This document shows, one piece after another, positions 1 through 8,685 of a stretch of DNA of 64,000 nucleotides. Numbering within the stretch: the stretch's first letter is position 1; each line of letters starts with the position of its first letter. Position numbers and translations under genes: made by a program. The stretch is taken from assembly GCA_016720145.1 (NCBI GenBank), contig JADJXV010000010.1, positions 1 to 64,000 on the forward strand. The letters run 5' to 3'. This DNA comes from Ignavibacteria bacterium (GTDB taxonomy: Bacteria > Bacteroidota > Ignavibacteria > Kapaibacteriales > UBA961). The notes under the pieces are model-generated. The model saw only the letters and a program-made list of their open reading frames with translations. It ran no database searches and was not told where the DNA came from.

Positions 1-2
1 GT

Positions 3-3000
3 GTATTCAACCAATTCATACAAAATCTTCCTATTACAAATATCCGACGTTACGCTGAGGTACTACTTGAAAATATTGCTGATGGTATAGATATGAGATG
101 GTATTTTGATAAAGGTAATCCTAGATATGATTTTATCATTCATCAGTATTCCAAGCCGTCGGATTTTTCATTTACCTTGGGAAATGTTGATAATGTATAT
201 ACCACACCCAATGGTGATTTATCGATACAAATCGACAATCAATTAGTTGAGCAAAAAGGATTGATTGCCTATCAACTTTTGAGAGGACATACAAAAAAAT
301 ATATTCCGTGTGAATTTAAGGTTAATAATCTCAGTAACGGGAATTGGAAGGTTGGATTTACCGTTGGTACGTATGATTTGAGTCAGGAGTTAGTAATTGA
401 TCCAATAGTGGTCGGTTCATTTTTCGGAAGCATAGGAAATGATAAAGTCAACGATATTAAAGTCGATGAATTAGGCTATATATATATTGGTGGGACGATA
501 TTTGCATCGAATGAATTACCAAATACACTCAATAAATCTTCTTATAGTCAGGGTAAGTTAATCAATTCAAAATTAGATGGTTTCATTGCGAAGTTTTCTC
601 CGGAAGGAAAGAATCTTGTCTACTATTGTACTATTGGAGGTAGTGGTGATGATGAAATTCTTTCAATTGATCTTGACAATTCCGGAGGTGTGATTGTCGG
701 AGGATATACGTATTCCGATACATCTAAAGGATTTCCATTTACAGTAGGTGCACCTGATTCGATTCTTACGCCCGGTGATGCAGATGGATTTATTGCTGTA
801 ATTAAAGAGGAAGGCACCAGACTTGGATTCTGCTCTTATTTTGGTGGTGAGAGAGCTGATACAATTAAGAAAATATTCATCGATACAAAGTCCGAGCTAC
901 TTTATATAGCCGGTACGACAATTGGAAATAGTCTTCCGGGTAAGAGTTCAGAGAGTTTTGGTGGTGAAGATGGGTTTTATGCTGCGATAAGTATTACGAA
1001 TAAGCAAATATTGTATGCATATTTCCTTGGTGGTGAACGATTTGATGCAATCACGGATATGGAGATATTTAACGGAAATATCTATGTAGGCGGCTATACC
1101 ATGAGTTCGGATATTGCTGGACTAAACAACACATATATCTCCGGAAATGACGGATTCTATGCTGTTGCTAATCAATCTACGGGAAAACTCTATTATACTC
1201 ATACCTACGGTGGATTAGGTAACGACAAAGTATTGGGAATTGCTGTAGATCAATCAGGTACAATTACAATCGCCGGTACGTCGAATTCACCAACTATTGA
1301 TGTTTCGGCAAGATCTTTTGCAGGTGCAAAAATTGGAGGTGATGATGGCTTCGTAGCTCAATTCTCTCCAAATTCAGTATTACTTTTCGCTTCATTAATT
1401 GGAGGCTCTTCAGACGAAGAAATTTTTGATGTTAAAGTTGACAAGTATGGTCAAATTTATCTCGTAGGAAACACTCAGGGTCTGATGAGCGTCCCAAATA
1501 TATCTGTGGATGCAGATTATATTACATCTCTTGGGGGTTCGGAGTGTTTCTTGACAGTTATCAATCCTAAAGACCCGCTTACTTATAATTATCTCACGTA
1601 TTTCGGTGGTAGTAGCAATGATTTTTGTAGATCAATGGCTCTAACGGAAAATCATATCTTTTGTGCAGGTTTTTCAAATTCTAACGATTTTAGACCTCTA
1701 GGAGGAAATTCTTCTCAATTTAAAGGTGGAATATTCGATGGATTTTTTGCTATTGTTGACCTCCCGAATCGTAAGCCATCTTTACAACCCTTTATTTTAA
1801 ATTTCGGTAAGATTACCGTGAATTCGGCAGGTAAAGTCGATAGTATTGTGGTAAAAAACAGAGGATTCAAGCCGGTAACTGTTAAAAGCACCCTACCGTC
1901 TAGTCCGTTTACGTTAACTAAACCTACCATAAATGCTACTATTAATCCTGCAGACAGTCTTTATATCGTCTATAAATACCAACCTCTTACAACGGGGATG
2001 ACTTCTTCCAATGTCGCGATTCATTATGGAACAGTACCCACAGATGAGCTCGCAATACGTCTCGTAGGTGAGGGTATTGCCTCCTCAATTACACTACATA
2101 CCGAATCTTTAGATTTTGGTCAAGTACAGGTGGATTCTACAAAAAGAATGAAAATTTCTATAATCAATTCAGGTACTGCTCCCGGCGTTTTGCATTTCAA
2201 CAAATTACTTTCTTCTGTTTTTTCATATACTTCCTCTACAGTCCCTTCTGATACCACAATCGGACCCGGTGGACAATGCCAAGTTGAGTTACAATTTGCT
2301 CCACCAGCGATCGGAATATTTTCAGATAGTTTTACGGTTGAATCCAACAGTGTTCGTCTCAAATGTCAGCTATCCGGCGAAGGAATTGTATCTCAATTCA
2401 GATGGACAGTTGACACACTCCATATTGGAAATGTTCGACTCGGTACCCCCACAAAGGGGTCTATCACTCTTTTAAATGTTGGAAAAGCAAAAGGTAAAAT
2501 AACCGATATATTCTTATATGGAAACAAACATTTTTCCTTGACTCCAGTAATTTATCCGGCTGATTCATTAATTGATTCCGGTGATAGTATTAGCTTTGTT
2601 GTGACATTTTTACCGACGGAAAGAGGATATGAAACGGAAACAATATTTGCGAACACTCCGACCGGACAACTGAAAGCTTTTATTTCAGGAAATGGTGTAT
2701 TTCCTGAATTGAAAATACTCACAGAAGAAAGCATCTCTTTCGGAAATGTAGCTGTCAATGCTTCAAAATATGATTCAGTAGTGTTTATCAATGAAGGTGA
2801 TGCTCCGGATACATTATATTCTGCTAGGTTAAGTACAATATTCACCCCATTTTTACTCTCCGGATTCCCACCAAAATATGTGATCGCCCCAAAACAAAAA
2901 GTTATCGTTTATATTAAGTTTTCACCCTTGTTTGCAGGCAGTAAGCGGGATACCATTACCGTAACTTGCGCAACTACTACATTCACTACCTATGTAAGTG

Positions 3001-4340
3001 GTAAAGGAATAGATGCTCAATTTAAATTAACGGATACGATTCGTTTTGGTAACACAAAAGTAGGATCAAAGAATACTCAAACGGTGTACATTAAAAATAC
3101 CGGAACAGCGCCCGGATTGGTAGGAAACACCTATTTGATTGATACGACGAATAGTTATTCATTGGTAGGGAATATTAAGCAGGATTTTGAGCTCGCTCCG
3201 AATGACTCGAGTCCAATAACTATTCAATTTGCACCGACTTCTACAACACTTGGACTCAAAATCGCAACCTTAAGTATTCGCGTCGATGATAAAATGCTTA
3301 TCTCTTCAATACGAGGTGAGTCTTATGGTGCAATATTTGAATCTTATCCTTTAGAAGTGAGTTTAGATTCTGCTGAAGTAGGTACTTCAACTTTTGGTGT
3401 AGTCAATGTCTATAATTCAGGAAATATTTCCGAACGTCCGGTGATAAAGCTCATCAATGATGGAGAGAGTAGTTTCTCAATTTTACCAATTACTAACCCA
3501 GTGAAATTTAGAAATAAAGACACTGTACAGATCAAGTTTACTCCATCATCTGCCGGTATCAAGTCTGCCTTATTAAAAATATGGGGTGGCATAAATGATA
3601 CGATTACTGTTAGTATAAGAGCTAAGGGATATATCAAAATTAAGCCGGTTCCGATTAGAGCGGAGATTTCAATGCCCGACAGTATGTATGCTTCGATAGG
3701 CGAGCAAGTGACGTTCCCAATCGTACTTCGTTCGCTATCAGGAAGTTATATTGAACAAATACAATCATTTACCGGCACACTGCGATATAATTCAACAGTT
3801 CTTGGTGTAAATTATCCGACAGATTCATCTTTAGTTATCATCAATGACACTGCACATTTACGTATTCAAGGTACGGTGAATGGTCCTAAAAACGGCGATA
3901 CATTAGCAATTGTGTCATTTACGGTCGGATTAGGTAATTCTTCGGTGACATCTATCGAACTTAATGATTTTATATTACATTACCGTGATAGCGATACACT
4001 GAGTTCGACTATTGTTTTACCCAAAAGTATTCTCACCGTCAATGATATTTGGAGTATCGAAGGTAAACAGCGCCTGTATTATGCGTCGGGAAAGCTGACC
4101 TTAGAGCTTGCTCCAAATACAGTCCATTCTTCACCTATTACTATCAAGTGCTTACCGTATTTACCTGCAAATACTCTCATGATATACGATGCTACCGGAA
4201 GGTATATCGAGAATCTGACTCCACTCCTTACTGCAAAAGGTGACATTTCATTCAGTCCTCAATTACTTTCCAAAGGTTGCTATTTTTGCGTGTTCCAATC
4301 CGGCAGACACATCGCCGTTCGACAGTTCATTGTTGAATAA
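3..4340 (+). CDS. SBBP-repeat / choice-of-anchor-D exported protein with type IX sorting domain (5' end cut by window)
   Basis: The reading frame is open from the left edge, so the start and signal peptide lie outside; the first in-frame ATG at 93 is internal. About 1445 residues are visible. After a short N-terminal domain (motif GIDMRWYFDKGNPRYDF) come SBBP-like beta-propeller repeats, over roughly the next 450 residues, with recurring units of the YFGG..D type. Then there are about six ASPM/SPD-2/Hydin-like immunoglobulin repeats of about 115 residues, each opening with a pattern such as LDFGQVQVDSTK and containing a NSGTAPG-like turn. A cohesin-like beta domain and a C-terminal Por-type sorting domain (ending QFIVE) follow. 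Family knowledge: such architectures are surface or secreted adhesive/structural proteins of FCB bacteria exported by the type IX system. The substrate is unknown. The next gene lies about 160 nt downstream on the same strand. Confidence 0.85.
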   Translation, partial: VFNQFIQNLPITNIRRYAEVLLENIADGIDMRWYFDKGNPRYDFIIHQYSKPSDFSFTLGNVDNVYTTPNGDLSIQIDNQLVEQKGLIAYQLLRGHTKKYIPCEFKVNNLSNGNWKVGFTVGTYDLSQELVIDPIVVGSFFGSIGNDKVNDIKVDELGYIYIGGTIFASNELPNTLNKSSYSQGKLINSKLDGFIAKFSPEGKNLVYYCTIGGSGDDEILSIDLDNSGGVIVGGYTYSDTSKGFPFTVGAPDSILTPGDADGFIAVIKEEGTRLGFCSYFGGERADTIKKIFIDTKSELLYIAGTTIGNSLPGKSSESFGGEDGFYAAISITNKQILYAYFLGGERFDAITDMEIFNGNIYVGGYTMSSDIAGLNNTYISGNDGFYAVANQSTGKLYYTHTYGGLGNDKVLGIAVDQSGTITIAGTSNSPTIDVSARSFAGAKIGGDDGFVAQFSPNSVLLFASLIGGSSDEEIFDVKVDKYGQIYLVGNTQGLMSVPNISVDADYITSLGGSECFLTVINPKDPLTYNYLTYFGGSSNDFCRSMALTENHIFCAGFSNSNDFRPLGGNSSQFKGGIFDGFFAIVDLPNRKPSLQPFILNFGKITVNSAGKVDSIVVKNRGFKPVTVKSTLPSSPFTLTKPTINATINPADSLYIVYKYQPLTTGMTSSNVAIHYGTVPTDELAIRLVGEGIASSITLHTESLDFGQVQVDSTKRMKISIINSGTAPGVLHFNKLLSSVFSYTSSTVPSDTTIGPGGQCQVELQFAPPAIGIFSDSFTVESNSVRLKCQLSGEGIVSQFRWTVDTLHIGNVRLGTPTKGSITLLNVGKAKGKITDIFLYGNKHFSLTPVIYPADSLIDSGDSISFVVTFLPTERGYETETIFANTPTGQLKAFISGNGVFPELKILTEESISFGNVAVNASKYDSVVFINEGDAPDTLYSARLSTIFTPFLLSGFPPKYVIAPKQKVIVYIKFSPLFAGSKRDTITVTCATTTFTTYVSGKGIDAQFKLTDTIRFGNTKVGSKNTQTVYIKNTGTAPGLVGNTYLIDTTNSYSLVGNIKQDFELAPNDSSPITIQFAPTSTTLGLKIATLSIRVDDKMLISSIRGESYGAIFESYPLEVSLDSAEVGTSTFGVVNVYNSGNISERPVIKLINDGESSFSILPITNPVKFRNKDTVQIKFTPSSAGIKSALLKIWGGINDTITVSIRAKGYIKIKPVPIRAEISMPDSMYASIGEQVTFPIVLRSLSGSYIEQIQSFTGTLRYNSTVLGVNYPTDSSLVIINDTAHLRIQGTVNGPKNGDTLAIVSFTVGLGNSSVTSIELNDFILHYRDSDTLSSTIVLPKSILTVNDIWSIEGKQRLYYASGKLTLELAPNTVHSSPITIKCLPYLPANTLMIYDATGRYIENLTPLLTAKGDISFSPQLLSKGCYFCVFQSGRHIAVRQFIVE

Positions 4341-4500
4341 TCCTCTGTTTTTTCATAACCATTTCACCTCCTCACGTACCGAACAATTCTCAACTGCTCT
4401 GTGATAAATAGTCTTGAATTCTTTACTGAACGTATCGTAATTCTTAGATTTTTGTTATCTTGTATTGTTGATTCGTAGCGTTTATTGCCCCTCCAAATAC

Positions 4501-6624
4501 ATGAGCAGAAATTACATCTTCCGTTTATCATTCTCTGTACGTTTGCTGTCCGTGTTCGTATGGATAGTCGTCAGTATGCTGATATTTTCGCAGCGAAATA
4601 TCAATGCTCAGGATACATGGACTATCGGAGGATCTCTTAAGATAGGATATGTCACCCAACAGCCTACATTTAATCAACTTACCGGTATGTTTCTCCTACA
4701 GGATGATGTTAATTTTACTGGCGTTTATGGTCGAGAAGATTTTCCAATTGTTACCGGTCAATTTGGATATCGAGTCACTCCCATTTTATCAATTGGATTA
4801 GGGGCAAATTATACGCATACTTCACAGATTTTTACCAAAATATCACCAACATTCATCACCGTCAATGGCCGTCCTCAAGAGGCAGAAATAGTAGATTCAG
4901 TATCAACCTCAATGTCAGAAATAGGCATGAGCCCTTCTATTGAATTGTCATTGTTCAAGAATTTCACGCTTAGATTTGGTGGCACATTTCATACATTTCT
5001 TTCTAGTAGCTTTGTCCAAACACAGGACATTCTTGACACGCTTGGTGGGCAGCTGAGCGTACAGATATTTAGGGAGAGGGAATTAGAGGACAGACAATCA
5101 TTTCTATCGGCGTTTATGACTATAGGTGTGAAATTACCTTTAACTTCGAGTAAATCTTATTTCTTAGAACCATCAATCACATACCGAACTGATATTGGAA
5201 GTAGAATTTCGGGTATTGATTGGAGTACAAATTCATTTTCTCTTGGTCTTGGATTAGTCTATACTCCACAGCCAAGCAAAGAAATTATCTATGATACTAC
5301 GATTCAACGAGATACGGTCATTGTACTTGGTGAGAATTTCAATTCTCCCCAAATTATACTGCATAGTGATACTCACTTGCAGGAAGAAACAATTGAATCT
5401 GACCAATTAATTCGTAAACTATCTACTCGTAAACTCACCTATCATCGCATGATACTAAAGCCGAAGCCACTGTTAACGGCGAATTGCGAAGTGAAATTTG
5501 TACTCAAAGACAAAACAGAATCAGACAGGATCAAGCTGACAATTGAGGAAAGTCTTACGAATAACTACGTTACTCTACTTCCTTCTTTATTTTTTAGTTT
5601 GTCTTCTGCAGATATACCTTCTCGATATTCTGAAAATTCCACCGAATCCTCTCAAACGGCACTCAAAGTTTATTATACCATTCTCAATATAATCGGAAAG
5701 CGTCTTCAAGAAATTCCGAATGCTCGCCTGTCCATTACTGGTTGTAATGACGGCATGAGCGAAACAAAAGAACTTTCACGAAAGCGTGCAGAAACCGTCC
5801 GAAGTTACTTGATAAATAAATGGAGTATAGATTCTTCACGACTACTTCTACAAGTAAGAAATTTACCCGAAAACCCGTCCAAAACAAGTGATGAATTTGG
5901 ATTGGAAGAGAATAGACGCGTTGATCTCAAGTCAGATAATGAGAAAATACTCGAACCCGTATTGCGGCAGGACACAACTCGAACTGCAGATCCGCCAATT
6001 GTTAGATTTCGACCTGATGTGTTAAGTGAGGTAGGTGTGAAATCGTGGCAACTTGATATAAGTCAACAAGATAAAGTAGTACGTGTTTTCAAGGCAAATG
6101 GAGAACCTCCCTCGATACTTGATTGGGATATTAATAATGAAATGAATGTAAAGAAGCTCACCGGTAGTCCAATTCAATTTCGATTCACAGTGGTCGATGA
6201 GGATAATCAAACACAAAGCGTTGATGGTGTAGTTAGCTTTTCAGAGAAAAAACTAAAGCCGGGTGTGATTTCAGCCGAAAAAATGAGTGATCACTTCTCG
6301 CTGATGTGTTTTAATTATGATGAAACGAAGCTAACATTAGCTAATAGAAGACAATTGGATATTATTCGAAGTTCGATCACTCCGCAGTCCAAAGTGATTA
6401 TTACGGGTTCGACTGATATCGTCGGTAGCGACTTGTACAACCAAGAGTTATCCGAACGTAGAGCAAGAGCAATTGCTAAAGCTTTGAAAGCAACAAGTAC
6501 ATTTACTATCAATGGAAGTGGGAAAGATATTTTTACGTTCCCGAATAATCTACCTGAAGGAAGATTCTACAGCAGGCGTGTAGATATTGAAATTGAAAAG
6601 GAAGTGAAAGCTCTACCAAAGTGA
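4501..6624 (+). CDS. Outer-membrane protein with two OmpA-like peptidoglycan-binding domains
   Basis: 707 residues from ATG 4501. A longer frame begins at a TTG at 4465, but the ATG puts a normal signal peptide at the N-terminus (hydrophobic stretch then NINAQ cleavage site), so I chose 4501. Residues about 30-260 have the alternating pattern of a small outer-membrane beta-barrel. An OmpA-like domain follows in the middle (motif LSITGCND, then ELSRKRAETVRSYL and EENRRVDL). A second, at the C-terminus, has VIITGSTDIVGSDLYN, ELSERRARAIAKAL and SRRVDIEIE. Inferred role: anchoring the outer membrane to peptidoglycan. Two OmpA domains in one chain is less common than one. A strong hairpin terminator follows at 6690. 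Confidence 0.85.
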   Translation: MSRNYIFRLSFSVRLLSVFVWIVVSMLIFSQRNINAQDTWTIGGSLKIGYVTQQPTFNQLTGMFLLQDDVNFTGVYGREDFPIVTGQFGYRVTPILSIGLGANYTHTSQIFTKISPTFITVNGRPQEAEIVDSVSTSMSEIGMSPSIELSLFKNFTLRFGGTFHTFLSSSFVQTQDILDTLGGQLSVQIFRERELEDRQSFLSAFMTIGVKLPLTSSKSYFLEPSITYRTDIGSRISGIDWSTNSFSLGLGLVYTPQPSKEIIYDTTIQRDTVIVLGENFNSPQIILHSDTHLQEETIESDQLIRKLSTRKLTYHRMILKPKPLLTANCEVKFVLKDKTESDRIKLTIEESLTNNYVTLLPSLFFSLSSADIPSRYSENSTESSQTALKVYYTILNIIGKRLQEIPNARLSITGCNDGMSETKELSRKRAETVRSYLINKWSIDSSRLLLQVRNLPENPSKTSDEFGLEENRRVDLKSDNEKILEPVLRQDTTRTADPPIVRFRPDVLSEVGVKSWQLDISQQDKVVRVFKANGEPPSILDWDINNEMNVKKLTGSPIQFRFTVVDEDNQTQSVDGVVSFSEKKLKPGVISAEKMSDHFSLMCFNYDETKLTLANRRQLDIIRSSITPQSKVIITGSTDIVGSDLYNQELSERRARAIAKALKATSTFTINGSGKDIFTFPNNLPEGRFYSRRVDIEIEKEVKALPK

Positions 6625-6689
6625 TACGACTGTAACTCTTAATAATTCATTGTAGTACGGTAGTAGCGTCATAAGTAAAATATAGTCAC

Positions 6690-6731
6690 AAAAAAGCCCG
6701 ATGAATGAATTCACCGGGCTTTTCTTTTTCA
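6690..6731. terminator. Bidirectional intrinsic terminator
   Basis: An inverted repeat with AAAAGCCCG on the left arm and CGGGCTTTT on the right arm, with A-run before and T-run after. It lies between the convergent OmpA gene (plus) and the anti-sigma gene (minus) and can serve both. Confidence 0.85.
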
Positions 6732-6756
6732 ATTCTTTTACTACTGTATATTTTAG

Positions 6757-7821
6757 TTACTTCGTAATCTTCGCCAATTCCCTTGACAATTTATCATGAT
6801 TTAGTCCTGACTTCGAGAGTAAATCTATGGCTTGCTGAAGTTTTGACATCGCAGAATCTTTATTACCTGATTTTAACTCTAATAGTCCAATTTCACCTAA
6901 AATCAATCCTTCTTCGCTTTTAGCATTGACCGAACGTGAGTGTGTAAGAGCTAAGTCCAAGTATCGAAGGGCGATATCATGTTTGCCGCTCTTACTGTAA
7001 AGCATTCCAATTTGCTTATTAAGAGCCATTTCTCCGACTTTATCTCCGATTGCATGCTTCTCAACCAATTGATTCGTAAGCAAAGTAATTTGCTCCATTT
7101 TCTTATCTGCACTCGAGCTCGCTGCACCATCGATTTCGTTCAAATTAGCATCGGAAGGAACTTCTGTTCTCGTAGCAATTTGTTGCGGTTGAGAGGGTTG
7201 CTCTGCTACCGGCTGATGTATCGATTGACCAAGGTCATTCGAGTTCGATTGATTCTGATGAGATTTAAAATAAGAAACCTGATCGGAAGGAGATGAATTG
7301 ATGTTGTTTTGGTTGCTGTTCGATCCAATATTGTTACGGGTAGTGGATTGCGCAGAAGGATTAGCATTCGAACTTCCCTGTGCTGGATCTGCGTTCAATG
7401 TCTGATTTGTCAATGGTTTATCTACTGTTTCAATAGGATTTGTTGTAGGATTTTTCGAAGGTGTGGTAAGAGCAGTATATCCGAAATACCCGGCTGCACC
7501 TACAGTGAGAATTGCGGAAACGGTATAAAGAAGAATATTCCAATTCCATTTGGTATCGATATACGGAGGCAAAATAGGCACAGGTTTACGGCGATTATCG
7601 CGTACTTTCTCTGCAATTTCATCTTCTATACTTTTCAAATATTCTTCAGTCGCAGCGCTGTAATTATTTGGTGACAAAGCCAGTAAGGCTTCCACGTGTC
7701 GCAGTTGTGTAATTGCTTCTGCTAACGTAGAATTCTTCAATGCTTCGCTCGTTAGCTGTTTGTTCTCTGCCGGTGTGATTGTGCCATCAAGCATCTTGGC
7801 GAGTAGTTCATCGTTCGTCAT
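6757..7821 (-). CDS. Anti-sigma-factor-like membrane protein with TPR C-terminus
   Basis: 354 residues. The N-terminal 50 residues (MTNDELLAKMLDGTITPAEN) resemble the cytoplasmic head of anti-sigma regulators. One membrane segment lies near residues 93-115 (WNILLYTVSAILTVGAAGYF). A long Asn/Gln/Ser-rich linker (about 120-230) follows, then tetratricopeptide-like helices to the C-terminus (GKHDIALRYLDLALTHSRSV). Its ATG overlaps the stop codon of the upstream ECF sigma gene (ATGA, 7818-7821), so the two are translationally coupled. Inferred role: holding the sigma factor at the inner membrane and releasing it on an envelope signal sensed through the periplasmic TPR part. There is no zinc-finger HxxxCxxC motif, so the anti-sigma assignment rests on context and topology. 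Confidence 0.7.
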   Translation of the reverse strand: MTNDELLAKMLDGTITPAENKQLTSEALKNSTLAEAITQLRHVEALLALSPNNYSAATEEYLKSIEDEIAEKVRDNRRKPVPILPPYIDTKWNWNILLYTVSAILTVGAAGYFGYTALTTPSKNPTTNPIETVDKPLTNQTLNADPAQGSSNANPSAQSTTRNNIGSNSNQNNINSSPSDQVSYFKSHQNQSNSNDLGQSIHQPVAEQPSQPQQIATRTEVPSDANLNEIDGAASSSADKKMEQITLLTNQLVEKHAIGDKVGEMALNKQIGMLYSKSGKHDIALRYLDLALTHSRSVNAKSEEGLILGEIGLLELKSGNKDSAMSKLQQAIDLLSKSGLNHDKLSRELAKITK

Positions 7822-8396
7822 GATTGGTACTCTTTCAAATAAGGAGATAAAATCTGTTGTAATTGTTGTTTTGCTCGAAATACCCTCACTTTAGACAGTG
7901 AAACGGTAATCGAAAGCGCTTCTGAAATCTGTTCGTACGAAAACCCTTCGTAATATCGTAATTCGAGTGCTTCCCGAAAATCATGGGATAGCTGTGCAAT
8001 TGCATTTTTTAAGGCGTCTTTCATAAAAATATCGCCGTCGGTTCTATCATTACTGTCGGCGATAGTTTCTGTATAATTATCTAATGATACTATTGTATTA
8101 CGTTGATAATTAACACGTTGTGTCATTTTGATGCTAAAATTACGTGCGATAGTAAATAGCCACGCTACAAAACTCCCACCCAAAAATGACTCCCTCTTTT
8201 CATAGACCGCCGTCATCGTCATCTGAAATAAATCCTCAGCTACTTTTCGCTCACCGGTTGCAACTTTCATGCAGTATGCAAAGAGCCGCTTGTCGTATCG
8301 CTTGTAGAGTACTCTAAAGGCCGTGTCGTCGTGCAGCTTGACCAACTCAAAGAGTTCTTCGTCGGATAAATTTTGATAATCAGGAGCAATATTCAT
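7818..8396 (-). CDS. ECF-type RNA polymerase sigma factor (sigma-70 family)
   Basis: 192 residues. Region 2 is seen around residues 25-90 (YKRYDKRLFAYCMKVATG; FVAWLFTIARNFSIKM). Region 4 lies around 125-185 (LSHDFREALELRYYEGFSY, then EQISEALSITVSLSKVRVFR), the helix-turn-helix that reads the -35 element. No region 1 or 3 is present, as expected for the ECF group. It is the first gene of a two-gene operon with the overlapping membrane regulator downstream, the usual arrangement of ECF sigma/anti-sigma pairs. A TATCTTTG element 66 nt upstream of the ATG is a candidate promoter. The target regulon cannot be told from sequence. Confidence 0.9.
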   Translation of the reverse strand: MNIAPDYQNLSDEELFELVKLHDDTAFRVLYKRYDKRLFAYCMKVATGERKVAEDLFQMTMTAVYEKRESFLGGSFVAWLFTIARNFSIKMTQRVNYQRNTIVSLDNYTETIADSNDRTDGDIFMKDALKNAIAQLSHDFREALELRYYEGFSYEQISEALSITVSLSKVRVFRAKQQLQQILSPYLKEYQS

Positions 8397-8461
8397 AAGC
8401 GATAGCTTGTTGTATGGTCTGTATTTACCCGAATAGAAAGCGACCTCTTTTTGTTTGGTTA

Positions 8462-8469
8462 CAAAGATA
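8462..8469 (-). promoter_or_regulatory. Candidate Bacteroidota-type -7 promoter element (TATCTTTG)
   Basis: On the minus strand this reads TATCTTTG, matching the TAnnTTTG -7 consensus known for Bacteroidota primary sigma factors. It lies 66 nt before the ATG of the ECF sigma gene. I see no clear TTG -33 box at the expected spacing, so this is tentative. Confidence 0.35.
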
Positions 8470-8685
8470 GTCGGTTTTGTGTTTATAATTTGATAAAAGT
8501 TTGTCCTACAAATTCATAGATATAAATTATAAAGTTATATAATAGATACACAGTCATGCCTTTTCTTAAATATATCCATAGATCTCATTCCTCTTAAATA
8601 TATATTTTTGTTATCGATTATTTTAAAATCGGTAGTCATATATTAATTCCATATTAAATATACTTAAAATTATTACTACATAATC

